DNA of 64,000 bases, taken from Acanthosepion lycidas. Taxonomy: Eukaryota > Mollusca > Cephalopoda > Sepiida > Sepiidae. Position numbers and translations under genes: made by a program. Where the stretch lies: assembly GCA_963932145.1 (NCBI GenBank), contig OZ010571.1:151776437-151840436 (forward strand), read 5' to 3'. How positions within the stretch are numbered: the first letter of the stretch is position 1; each line of letters opens with the position of its first letter. A model generated the notes under the pieces. It was not told the DNA's origin and searched no databases. It saw only the letters and a program-made list of their open reading frames with translations. This document shows positions 41,656-52,412 of the stretch, one piece after another.

Positions 41656-42870
41656 AGTAACTGAATATATATGGCTCTTCATATCTCTCCGTAGCAGTTC
41701 ATTTTCCTGTAGATCTTTCAGATAAGCAATATGGCTTTCACTTCTCTAGGTCAACTCCTGATTATTGCTGAATGAGTCAGCCAAGCTTAAGATAAGAATA
41801 GTGAAACTCGGGTTGTTGCTTTGGATAGCTTGATGGCATTTGACAGAGTTTGGCATAGTGGTGTTCTTCACAAGATGAGAGGTTAGGGTATTTCTGGTAT
41901 TCCCGAAATTAAAGTTATCTTAAATGGCCATTCCTCTAGATCCTTTTGTATTGATGCATTTGCTGCGAAGGCTCTAGGCGTACATTGTTACTAATCTTCA
42001 GAAATAACATTTCTTATGTCATCAATTCTCAACACTCTATTTATGTTGGTGACACAACTTTTTTGATTGGTTCGAGAAGGTCAAATTGACGGCTGATCTA
42101 GGAAATTACTTACATTCTGTTGTTAATTGGGGCATCGGGTGGCTTTTTTAATTTTAACGACGCCAAAACATCAGCCTTTTCATCAGCATGGCTAATGCTA
42201 ACCTCCAATATATTGATTCATTTCTCCTTCTCGGATTAACGTTTACGCTTATATGAAACGGAAAAAGTATATTGAATCAATTGCTAAGTTTGCAGTTTGG
42301 TTCACTGTGTCATGTTATACAATTTTTTTCTCCAAAATCTATGTTACAAATTTATAAGTCTACCAGACAAACCTTCTTTGAATATTGCTGGCACATGGCA
42401 GAACTGATCATGCTAATTATTTAGAGATTCTTAATAAAACCCAAAGAATCCGCAATGGTATTAGTCCTAACCTGGCATCTCGGCTAATCACTTTCCCACT
42501 GTCGTAATGTAACTTCCCTGTGCCCTTTCTACAAATACTTTCTCTATGGTACTACGATTTTAATAATTTACTTGCAATACTAGATTTCATATTTTTCAGG
42601 TTTCAAGGTCTCATATTTTTTCTGTTGAAAGTGCTACATGGAACCGTATGTTCTATGCTAACACTTTCTTCTATTGCCCTTCTTTCTGGAACTCTCTGCC
42701 GACTTCTTGCTTCCAATTCAAGTTTGATCTTCAAACATTTCAATTCAATGTAAATCGTTATTTTCTGTCTTCTAAATTCTTGTACTTTTATTGTACTTTC
42801 TCATAATGCCTATCAATAATCCGCTGCGTCTTAGTGGCTTTATTGCTTTCTTTGGGTGACACGATTAAAA
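41640..42870 (+). mobile_element. LINE-J, RT domain to 3' end
   Basis: Plus frames read QYGFHFSRSTPD (RT motif), AFDRVWHSGVLHKM (motif A), SIYVGDTTFLIG (the YxDD box, here YVGD), then SPKSMLQIYKSTRQTFFEYC, KTQRIRNGISPNLASRL and the tail to a terminus GTCTTAGTGGCTTTATTG at about 42825-42850. The fragment covers more of the protein than any other LINE-J copy here but needs many frame changes. A short (TA)n follows at 42908. Confidence 0.7.
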
Positions 42871-43175
42871 AAGATCTGTCTGTTCAATTGTTTATACACA
42901 CACACAAATATATATATATATATATAAAGAAAGAACAGTAAGATATATAATCCGGTGTTCTTATTGATATTTTTTTATTTTTACAAAGCAGTGCTCAATG
43001 TAAATTTACAGAGGATAATTATTATAAATTAACTGATTTAAAATATGCTTTCTTCGCTACACAGTATTAACCATGTTTCCAAAACTGAAGCTAAAATCTT
43101 CAAATTTAATTATATAATTAAATTAAAAGCATTATTTCTGTTTCATCTTCAGGCGAATTTTGGAATAATGCTTTT
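42871..43175. other. Unassigned, possible flank of the mariner copy
   Basis: A TTTAATTATATAATTAAATTAAAAGCATT palindromic word pair occurs near 43098-43133 and 43165-43185. Nothing else recognised. Confidence 0.35.
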
Positions 43176-43179
43176 AATT

Positions 43180-43755
43180 TAATTATATTTTTTGACAGAA
43201 AATTTGAAATGACATGCTGACTCCTTGGCATTCGCGCCGGAAGCTTCAATACGAACATTTCTGTGTGTTTGGGTGCAGAGGATTCGGAAAGAGTCAGATG
43301 AGTCTAGTGGTGATTGCGAAGGTACGGTAGCTGAAAACATCACCCTGACAGTTCTGAACTCCCGAATTTGCACATTAAGTGCCTACATCAAGTACCTTGA
43401 AGAAGTAGTGCTGCCTTGGGTCAAGATAGTGGTTTCTGGAAAATACTATGTTTGGCAATATGCCACGCATGAAGGAGAACCCAGTCATAGCTGTCAGACA
43501 ATTTCTGCGACCACATTAACCCTTACATCTGGCCAATTAACTTCCCAGACTACATATCTCTTGATTATTATGTGTGAAGCGCAGTTGAGTGAGAGACCAA
43601 CAAAACTCCTTGTAATACCAAAGATGAACTGAAGGCAAGGATTATGGCAGCATTCACTAACTTAAACATGGAGACCGTCCAGAAGATATGCAGGAGATTC
43701 CGAAGTCGTCTGGAGGTCGTGATTGACTGCAGTGGTGATTTTATTGAATAAATTT
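43180..43755 (+). pseudogene. mariner-type transposase, C-terminal half
   Basis: The 135-residue plus frame (43225-43632) contains YLEEVVLPWVKIVVSGKYYV and WQYATHEGEPSH, matching the core before the second catalytic aspartate of mariner transposases (VLxEVVLPWV...YxWQQDxAPCH), with the aspartate lost. The last part, about 43622-43751, is in another frame and reads KDELKARIMAAFTNLNMETV and QKICRRFRSRLEVVIDCSGD with a stop at the usual place. It is an inactive copy with at least one frameshift; terminal repeats were not identified. Confidence 0.75.
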
Positions 43756-43814
43756 ACTCTTCGGCATTTCAAGATGTTTTTGTACAATTTTTGTAAATAT
43801 TTTTTGCTAAAATG

Positions 43815-43965
43815 AGATGCCAGTGTTCATTATTTACATTACATGCCAGAGCTTACAACGGCCGAAACGTTGTAATAAATATGGCGATAAAGATGAGGGC
43901 AATAGTCCGAATAATATAAATAGTGTACATAATACCACATCTCAGAAATATAGACAGATGCCAGT
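43815..43965 (+). mobile_element. SINE-A, short insertion with 10-bp target duplication
   Basis: AGATGCCAGT flanks the insertion on both sides (43815-43824, 43956-43965). The insert starts with a short antisense tail piece (TTCATTATTTACATTA, 43826-43841), then jumps into stem II of the module (AGAGCTTACAACGGCC) and runs through CGAAACGTTGTAATAAATA to CAGAAATATAGAC. It shows the inverted 5' piece again, in an otherwise strongly truncated copy. Confidence 0.85.
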
Positions 43966-44825
43966 CTTGTTATTTTTGCGTCAATTAGATGACCATTTTT
44001 CCATTGCATGCTGTACATGCTTTACTTAATAAGTATTAAAATTGGCAGCTTCCGTCGACTAACACTGAGTAATCAAATATTGAAAGCTATCATTAGTTAG
44101 CTAGGCTTATTGAGAATCTACACGTTACCACGTATAAGTGCACACACGCACTCATTTACATGTTCTTTTTTTCTTTTCAACTAAGTACAGTGATCAAAAA
44201 ATCATTTACCACCAAATGACCTCTGTCAAAGCATTTTGCTTTATCTGATGCGTTATGAAAATGGATTTCAAATAATCTTCTTTTACTAATGGGCTAAATG
44301 ATCATCTTTGTATCTATTTCGAGACTTTTGTGAATTTATGCCAAATGGAAAACCGTTGATGCCAAAGAAAGAACCGGAAGACACAAGAAAATCGTGAGGT
44401 GTCTGGACATCGGTTAAGCCTTTTGGCTACGCTTTTATTAGAAGCGATTTCATCCTGTTTCGATGCGTGAAGCCACTCTTTGGCTAAAATCCGAGAAGTT
44501 CTTGGCATAATGTCAGAGTGTATTGCGCCAAAATGAAATTCTTAGTAAGATTTTCAAAAGACTGAAGCCAAGCACAGAATTCAGGCCAAATTGATGAGAT
44601 AGACAAAGACAATTTTAAAAGATTTTTTTTAAATTTTCGTAATATAAAAAAGTGTAAAATTAACAAGAATACGAAAGACATGAACCCTGCTAGTCATCAG
44701 AAAGAGAAAACTAAAATATCTGGGATACATAATAAGCAAAGACATGAAAAGACAACATTAAAAAACGTTTCATAAATCTGTAAATAACCTGCTGCTAGGA
44801 TAGTTTGTTGCTTGTGTCGTTCTTG
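43966..44825. other. Mostly unassigned, with a short RTE-like word
   Basis: VIRKRKLKYLGYII can be read at about 44694-44740, similar to the RTE tail (KKRQLxFLGHVMR). A 64-residue minus frame at 44314-44508 and a 65-residue one at 44484-44681 show no motif. Confidence 0.4.
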
Positions 44826-44829
44826 ACAG

Positions 44830-45380
44830 TTTTTCTCAACAGAATCAATCTTACATATTTCTAAGTGTGCCATTCGACCTAGCTTTGAATATTTCTGCTA
44901 CATCCAGTTAGAGATTCTTAGAAAAATCCAAAGAATGTGCAATGTCATTGCACCTGACTTGGTATCACGTCTTCAGTCTCGTCCGACTGACGTCATGTAG
45001 ATTCCTTGTCTCTTTCGTATAAATTTTTTCATGGCAATTGTTCTGATTAACTTTCTCTATAGCTCCTAGACTCTATGAATTTAAGCACAGTACGAGATTG
45101 GCGTCAAGGTGCCAGCAATTTACTTGAAATTGTTAAATATAATCGTAAAATCTATTTCTTTTAACTCATTTCTTGTTTGTGAAAATCTGTTCCGGCTTCT
45201 TATTTTCAAGACAGCTATTCTCTGCAAAATTTAAATGCAATGTCAATCATTGTCTTCTGTCTTAAGTCTTATTCTTTTTATGTTCTCTCTCTTTAATAGT
45301 GTTTTATTCTCATTTTCCCTAACACTCAGTAACCTCATTTCCATTTTTTAAAGTTTTTTTTTCAATTGAAAAACCTGGTA
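44830..45380 (+). mobile_element. LINE-J, 3' third
   Basis: Plus frames read LEILRKIQRMCNVIAPDLVS, RLQSRPTDVM and EFKHSTRLASRCQ, the same order as in the copies at 45522-46200 and 60935-61319. It ends with CTCAGTAACCTC at about 45326. Frameshifted and 5'-truncated. Confidence 0.7.
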
Positions 45381-45478
45381 AAAATATGAAATATCGTTTA
45401 AAACTAGAACCCCTTGAAGACTAGATATTTTACCAAGAAACTTTGAAGTCGGGTTAAAATTGAATTTTAATATTTTCT

Positions 45479-45481
<3 letters not shown>

Positions 45482-45521
<40 letters not shown>
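45482..45521. repeat. (TA)n at a LINE-J 3' end
   Basis: TA run directly joined to the LINE-J terminus (GCGTTTCACCCC) that follows on the minus strand. Confidence 0.95.
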
Positions 45522-45523
<2 letters not shown>

Positions 45524-46200
45524 CGTTTCACCCCAAGCAAGGTGGGAAGCCACTAGGACGCAAGGGGTTACAGAAGATTTGGAGCAAGATCAGATAGGAG
45601 TGATAGAGGAAAGGATAAGGAGAAGGATAGTGGATGGGTCAAGGCGACAGCAGATGTCGATTGACATTACATTTGAATAGTTGGAGATTATAGCTCTCAG
45701 GGAAACTGGAATAGGGAAGTGAGTTCCACAGGCGAGAGGTGCGAGACAAAGCTATTGGCGTAGTAGAGACGGCTACATTTAGTAGTTTTGAAAGGGTGAG
45801 AGCGGGATGCTAGCCTTGTAGGGCGCTTGAATTCATGAAGTCTGGGAACAAGCGAATGCAGCTCCTCGGTGCAATTACCATGAAAGTAATTGTAAAAAAG
45901 ACAGAGAGAGGCGACGGTGCGTCTGTGAGAGAGCGATTGTAGACGAGATGCCATAACAGGGCCAATTATATTGCATATCCGCCTCTGGATCTTGTCAAGA
46001 ACTCCGAGGTAAACAGAAGGTGCACCAGACCATATATGGCAGCAATACTCCATGCAACGGCGATTGGTTGATTTGTAGATCTGAAGGATCGATTCCGGGG
46101 AGAAAAATTTGCTGGTGCGGCACAGGTAGCCAACATTCCTTGAGGTGGACGAAGCAGTTGCTTCGTCCACCGCAAGGAAAGTTGGCTCCCTGAGATGGAA
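45522..46200 (-). mobile_element. LINE-J, best preserved 3' end
   Basis: A single minus frame of 168 residues (46203-45697) covers the C-terminal part of ORF2: SPESILQIYKSTNRRCMEYC, VLDKIQRRICNIIGPVMASR, SLCLFYNYFHGNCTEELHSL and HEFKRPTRLASRSHPF. The 3' UTR then runs to GGGGTGAAACGC and a (TA)n tract. Compared with the other copies this one is young. The 5' end is truncated in the RT region. Confidence 0.85.
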
Positions 46201-46239
46201 CAAATATATTAAGTTAATTATGTATTTGTTCCATCTCAG
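46144..46239. repeat. Two adjacent perfect inverted repeats
   Basis: GGTGGACGAAGCA (46144-46156) pairs with 46159-46171 around GT. CTGAGATGGAACAAATA (46190-46206) pairs with 46223-46239 around 16 bases. They lie at the 5' truncation point of the LINE-J copy and the second one runs into TA repeats. Confidence 0.9.
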
Positions 46240-46251
46240 ATATATATATAT

Positions 46252-46366
46252 ATATATTATTTAATACTGTTTATTATAAACAGAGCATTTACTTAAATAC
46301 TTGTATCTATAACGTTAAACATAAATATATCTTTAATAAATAAATTGTCGGACTTTGTCCATTTCG

Positions 46367-46420
<54 letters not shown>
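46252..46420 (+). mobile_element. SINE-B tail with (TA)n
   Basis: AATACTGTTTATTATAAACA (46263-46282) and GACTTTGTCCATTTC (about 46352-46366) match the SINE-B tail at 3145-3220 and 2793-2940. The copy has no head. A (TA)n run (46372-46420) follows its 3' end. Confidence 0.8.
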
Positions 46421-46425
<5 letters not shown>

Positions 46426-46847
46426 CATTCTATTAATATTATTTCATATTTATTATTATACACAGCGTTTCATGTTTATTGCTAATAAAAAGTATATTTT
46501 CAGGTCACCACTTGTGACTCAAGATTATCGACCGAGGCTTTTTTATTTTCATAGACAAAGTTATATGCAATATTTTCTGCTGTAACCTCGCTGTTTGTTG
46601 TGGCACGATTTGCAAATTAAAATCCAATATCTGCAAGATCATCAGATGTTTTTGTACAAAACGCCAATTCTCCAGTAACAGCCCGTATCGTAATGACCTA
46701 CTTTCCTTAATTTCAGAATTTTAAGCTTCAAATAAGTGTAGTCGTTGATCTTTACTTTGCGTTCAATTCTCTTGTCAAATAGCCAGGAAAATTCTATCGG
46801 CTAGCATTATTTTCCCGTTTGACTAAATATGTTTTATTATGCTTTAA
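46421..46847. other. No feature recognised
   Basis: AT-rich, nothing recognised. Confidence 0.4.

Positions 46848-46880
<33 letters not shown>
46848..46880. repeat. (ATT)n microsatellite
   Basis: Regular ATT run. No LINE end adjoins it here, unlike the ATT tracts at 54356 and 55316. Confidence 0.95.
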
Positions 46881-46969
46881 GATTTTTAACCAGCATGCTT
46901 CGTAATCACGTGTTGGGTTACAACCAATGACTTCGTAAAAGCGAAGGATGTGATTTAAAACACGTAACA

Positions 46970-47345
46970 TTATTTACATTATTCGGACTATTGTCCTCAT
47001 CTTTGTCGCCATATTTATTACAACGTTTCGGCCATTGTACGCTCCGGCCTTCTTCAGGTGGTTGGAATGTCGAACTTAACCCTTTATTTCGCTCACTGGG
47101 GTAGACTGTTTTAGTTCCACGTCTTGTTAATTTCCCTCTGAAAGTTCTCCACTGACCTAACTGGATATTGAACTCACACTCTTTTGGGTCCTGCCACTAG
47201 ATCTAACTAACGCCTTTATCCACTGTGCCATGTCTCCTTGAGGATATCTGTGTAAATTTGTAATAAATATGGCGACAAAGATGAGGACAATAGTCCGAAT
47301 AATGTACATAATACCTCATCTCAGAAATATAATCAGATACTAAAA
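46970..47345 (-). mobile_element. SINE-A, near full length, with inverted 5' tail
   Basis: On the minus strand: an inverted tail (complement of about 47253-47340), the tRNA-like head (CACAGTGGATAAAGGCGTTA, complement of 47208-47227; B box GAGTTCAATATCC), the body, the module CTGAAGAAGGCCGGAGCGTA...GGCCGAAAC (47058-47023) and a tail ending GTAAATAATG. It is among the most complete copies in the window. Confidence 0.9.
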
Positions 47346-47409
47346 CGCTTAGTTATGTTTCTACACAGGATGTGGGCTGTGTTAGAACTTGTTTTGTTTT
47401 TTTGGGTTT

Positions 47410-48415
47410 TTTTTTTATTTCCTGGAACAATTATTTTGTTGAGTTTCTTTCTTTATCAGACCCAAAGCTCCAACCGCAACAAAAACAGTTTTAGTTATTG
47501 AATGCAACTTTTTTATTGCCATCTCCATATCTTTGCATTTGCTTAGTTTTTCAAAACTCTTCGCAGATATATCTTTGTTATTTGGTACGCTCATGTCAAT
47601 CAGTGTGTAAGACATTTTTTCTGTTCTGAACTTTGATGATAATATCTGGACGATTTGCTTGTATTGTTAGATCTGTACTGATAGAAAAATCCCAGAAGAG
47701 GATAAAAGCGATAGATTCAGGATGATTACAAACCAGTTTGTAGCGGTTCTTATTCCATAGTAATGACAGATCTTCCAATGCAAATATTGACGTACCCTGT
47801 CTTGATGGTATCTGTACTCATTGAGTTTGAGAATCGAGTATAAGGTGATCAATAGTATCAATTTATTAGTCACACAGTCTATATTTTGCGTCCGTATTAT
47901 GCAATATATTAGCTTGGAAGATAAGTGCAAGTAAAACTTGGTCATGTGCAACAAGAATAAATCTTTCAGTCTTACCCTTACGTCCTGAATTCCTTAGAAA
48001 CTAATGGGTTGCGAATTGATCTACATCAGCATTTTTTCGAGGGAAAGAATTGGTCATCTAGAGTCTTTTCCCTTCATCTTTCTTTGATTTGCTTTTGGCC
48101 TTTCTTCAGTTTTCTTGCTGATTCTTTGGAATTTATATCCACTTCACCGCTATTCTAAAGATTTAACACGAATTCTCTTCTTTTCTTGATACAGAATAAA
48201 GATTTTAATTTTTCAGGCTTCATCATCATTGGAAAAAGCATTATTGAAATTTTGAAAGACAATTACAGTCGAAAAAAAAAGCCCATACCGCCACTGCACC
48301 TTGGAATATACAGTTGGTCAACATCTGCCTTAGGGTGTTGCATTCTATTGCATGGGAGTTGTTTATGGATTTTTGCATCAATTCTCTTGGGTTTCATTTA
48401 GTTCCAATTTATTTT
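47410..48415 (-). mobile_element. R4/Dong-like LINE, 3' half with nuclease domain
   Basis: Minus frames read MQHPKADVDQLYIPRCSGGM (about 48360-48300), then VRQYLHWKICHYYGI, ILFWDFSISTDLTIQANRPD and DMSVPNNKDISAKSFEKLSK. NRPDI is the centre of the restriction-like (PD-D/EXK) endonuclease found C-terminal to the RT in the R2/R4/NeSL group of LINEs. The order fits the half of an ORF that starts at 49500-51960. Several frame changes are needed. Confidence 0.75.
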
Positions 48416-49345
48416 ACTGAAGCTACGCGTCCTGGTTAAGACAATAGTAGTTTATTGTCTTCAAAGCTTCTGATCAGAATGTTTTGAGGAACATGGAACC
48501 ACCGCTTAATTTCTGGTGCTTCTAGGTTCACCCTGACCCGGGGTGGTAGCACTTGTTAGGGTTCTAACTATGGGCACAGAGTTAACCCCCAAAATGGGGT
48601 CAAAACCCTCTGAAATAAGTTTAAGTCCCAGGAATGAATTTTTGAAGGAAAGATTATTACCAGCAATGAATTTTTAAAGGAAAAATGATTACCAGCACGA
48701 CATTTTTGAAAGAAAAAATTGCCAGCAATACATTTTTGAAAAACAATATATATTACCAGCAATACATTTTTGAAGGAAAATATTACCAGCAATAAAAATC
48801 TTGTCGGAATTAAATAACCCATTGAGGTTGATATGCCATAAACCAAACCAAACCAAACCAAACGAACCAAACCACTGCAAGGCTTTGTTGAAACAAAACA
48901 AAACAATATTCAAGAAGAACAGTGCAACTGTGAAATTTTAGCATTTATCACAGTCACCAATTTTCACTGTCTACTTCAATTCTAGACTTGGTTTTTCGGA
49001 ACCATCTTCAAACCTACTGATGAATTGCAAGAATAAGCGTTCTTCGGAACCGGAGTAGAAACATGATTTTTACATCATAAACTTCAAGTGTTTTCTTGCT
49101 GTTCAATCCTTTTTTTTATGACTTCTTACTCCATTCTTCTAAATTCGTTTTTGGGCCATCCTTAAATAGTTTTTTCTTCTTCGGATTTTAACAATGTTTT
49201 AAATTTCATTTTTTATTTGTTCCCATAAAAAATATTATTAGCGATAAGTTTTTAAAAAAAATTATTACCAACAATAAAAGTGTTGTCGGCATTAAATGAC
49301 CAAAAACCCACTCAGGTTGATATGCCGTAAAACAAAAACAAAATC
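48416..49345 (-). mobile_element. Rep-G inside the R4/Dong-like LINE
   Basis: On the minus strand the Rep-G order is read: lead (49215-48905), (TTTGG)n, TATCAACCTCAATGGGTTAT, TTGCTGGTAAT units, GCTACCACCCCGGGTCAGGG and so on to about 48425. It lies between the RT part and the nuclease part of one LINE. A further word (GCATATCAACCTGAGTGGGT, complement of about 49309-49328) shows a second, partial Rep-G end. Module K is at 49017-49052 (plus). Confidence 0.75.
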
Positions 49346-49499
49346 CAAGATATAAGTTACAATTGAGATAAAAAGAGTATTAATGGCCGTTGTTTTATTT
49401 TTATTTTTTTTCTTCCGATTGAATTCAGTTTTCATTATTACTCTCACTCACCTGGTCGACTCTTTTTCTGTTTTCGTCGGCATTCCATCGTCTTTATTC

Positions 49500-51960
49500 A
49501 CTTGTAAGTAAATTTCTAGTCGTGTATTTTAATCACGGTGCCTACATTAATAATTACATTCTTATTAATAATCCGTCGCGGAAACTTTTCACATTTTTCA
49601 TCCTCATTTTTTCATATAATTTCAGGTCATCCGTATAAAATAGATGCTTTATGCTATTATTTGAGCCTATCTGCATATCCTGTATTGTTTTGATAAAGGA
49701 ATTAAAGCCAGGCAAAAAAGATCAGTGTCTCTTTGAAAAATTCCACATTTATTTTTCATTGTTTTCCTTAGGAGCAAATCATTGGAATACGAGAGAAACA
49801 GATCTGTCTCCGAGAATGATATTATATAGTAAGAAATCGATAAAAGTTGGTGAGATTTTGTATACTTTAAGGTCATTGATGATCTACAAAGTGGGATGGA
49901 GTCAAAGGCTTTTTTGTAGATTATCCATGCTACATTGCTATTCTTGTTTGAGTATTTTCAAGAATCATCCTGATTATAAGCAACTGATTGTTGCAGCCAA
50001 AGGATTCCATGCAACAACCTTTTTGCTCAGATCAACATATATACTGTTCTTCCAAATGGCTGTATATTCTTTTGGTAATATAGAGGTTAACATCTTGTAA
50101 GATGTTGACAAACAAGTGATATTTTGATAGGTTTTAGTGTTTCTGTGTCATTATTTTTGGTAGCAAGGATGTGAAGAAGCAAGGACTGGAAGAACTATTC
50201 TGGTGTTTTAGTATGCTCCAGCATCATGTCATTCAATAGTGTTCCTATAATGGTTTGAGTGCCAGAAAAGTGTCAAGCCAGAAGTTTGGAATTTTGTCAA
50301 TTCTTTGAGTTCTACTTGGGCGACTTTTTTTTTTCTTTTATTGTACTGTCTTGCCATTTCTGTTCTTGGATGTTTCTCGTATTTTTCTCCGGTTCTCTTA
50401 ACCATTTAGCATCCACATTTTGATAGTTGGCATCTCTTCATATCTTATTCCAGCATATAATTTATTTTCCTTTACAATGGCGTTTCTCTATTTTAATATT
50501 TTCGCTTATTTCTCTCTAACATTTATCTGTGTCTGTTTCAAATATTTTCTTTTATCGAATATCTTTAGCTTGGACTCTTTCTTTCAGGTTCTTTCATTTC
50601 GAATATTGGGATTTTATTCTTCAACTGACAATTTCTCTTAACTTTACCTACTTTACCAGATCTTAGTTCATTATTCTTGTGAAATAAATATCGCTGCTTT
50701 GAATGTTTTTTATGTTTTTATCGAGGCTTTACTTCCATTTTGGTTCATTATTTGATGACTCGTTTTTTTTCTTTTTCTGATTTATTCAATACTTTGACTG
50801 AAGAATTTTTGCAACTTTTTTTAATTGTTTATTTCAGTCAAATTAGGTTTTGTTTCATTGCATATTTCTCTTAAAACAAAATTTCCAACATACACTGAAT
50901 ATTTAAATTTATGCTTATATCTAATTTTCCAAAGAGTCTCTTCTCGAGACAGATCAATGAGGGTTACTTTTACTTTCACTTTCACTTTCACTAGCTTTTC
51001 AATTATTTCTTCTTTCATAGTTCTAATATCATCTGTATATTTTTCTTCAAATTCACTTGTTTCGTGGCCTGCCAGTTATATTTTCATCTAACTCAACTTT
51101 ATTCTGTTTTTAATTATCAGCTTGTTAGAGTCAACATCAGAGAAATTGCCGTTCTCACCTTCAAATTCAGTCACCAGCTGTTCAGTGTCTGTTTCCTCAA
51201 TATTACTTAGTTCTCTGTTTTGCTTGAAGTTCTGCTCAACTCTTGATTTAATTTGTATTAATTCAGCATTTGAACTTTTGTTTAATGATATATCATCTCA
51301 CATTTGCTAATTTGTTTGGTAATGAATATTTATTTATTTATTTCTCGCCCTATTTGGTAGGGTATATTTAGCATGATTGGTCTCAAGTTTATTTAGTATA
51401 AAGCAGCGACAATACATCATTTCTTTATAGTTTCATTTATTTTTAAAAATTATTTTGAACTCTGGTGGTGGTAGACTTGGAGGATTAGAATTGAGGGGGA
51501 CCTCGTCCTGGTGACCTGTCAGGGTTTTGTTTAGGGTAGAATTGGATTCAGTTGTTAATTTTTCAACCTGATGCTGATTAAACATTGAGGGACGCACTCC
51601 TTGTTGCTGAACCATACGAGGAAGTTTTTTTGTTTAGTCTTTTTCATGTGTCCTCCTAGTGGTACCACGAATATGTCTATTCATGGTTGTCCGGCACAAT
51701 CGGTAAGGTTGTTACTGTCACGGGCGCCACTTCCTGTCAGGTTCAAGACTTCATAACGCAGAAAACATTCACTCCTCAGCACGATTATCACCTTGAGTTC
51801 AGGGATTTTATTCAGAGATTTCCTTCTCTTAGGAGGGTAGCTAGCCACGGCTGAAGTGTCTCTTCTATTTTTATTATGAGTATAGCGGGTCGAACTCCAA
51901 ATAAGGATGATGTGCCTCTTCGAAGCTCCGAAGAAACACAGAATGTGTCACATCCTAAGC
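49500..51960 (-). mobile_element. R4/Dong-like LINE, 5' half with RT domain
   Basis: Minus strand order: leader (51960-51620), a proline-rich N-terminus (MVQQQGVRPS...NPPSLPPPEFK), an acidic stretch (EFEGENGNFSDVDSN), a middle part, RT fingers (near 50200-50050, ITCLSTSYKMLTSI-like) and RT palm with KCGIFQRDTD and HLFYTDDLKL, a YxDD box (about 49670-49600). The text matches R4/NeSL-type proteins (IKCGIFQGDSLSPLLFCLAL). The thumb region of roughly 100 residues is missing at the junction with Rep-G. Several frame changes occur. Confidence 0.7.
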
Positions 51961-52020
51961 GTATTGCTTTTTTAAACTCAGAATAAAATTTAAATTTATA
52001 ACTTTAAAATAATTATTCTA
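51961..52020. other. Short AT-rich link
   Basis: About 60 bases between the LINE leader and the mariner derivative; ends with the TA target dinucleotide. Confidence 0.5.
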
Positions 52021-52386
52021 CAGGGTGTCCATAAAGTTCGTGTGCATTTTAAAATTTTTTAACTTTATTTGTATTTGCGATAGAAATAAGTTGTAAAAAG
52101 GATTAGAAAGAAGTAAATCTACATTTTTTATGGTTTTATTGAAATTTTATTTAAGTTTCCACATGTCCTCCATCATTAGCAATACAAAGGGTAATACTAT
52201 TTTTCAGTTCACGGAAAACATTTGCCAACTGATTTACAGTAATGCCTGAAATCACATTAGTTATCTTAGCTATACTTAAAACTAGGTACATTAAACTTTA
52301 TAACATTTTTTACAGATTATTTCTATCGCAAATACAAATAAAGTTAGAATTTTTTTAAAGTGTACACGAACTTTATTGACACCCTG
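52021..52386 (-). mobile_element. mariner-type deletion derivative, 366 bp
   Basis: The ends CAGGGTGTCCATAAAGTTCG and its near complement (52367-52386) belong to inverted repeats of about 65 bases, flanked by TA on both sides (52019-52020, 52387-52388). Inside, the minus strand reads GITVNQLANVFRELKNSITL and CIANDGGHVET, which fits the C-terminus of a mariner-type transposase (RLDIxxATNGGHVE). So the element lost nearly all of its transposase gene. Confidence 0.9.
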
Positions 52387-52412
52387 TATATTAATTTTTA
52401 AACGTCAATGTC

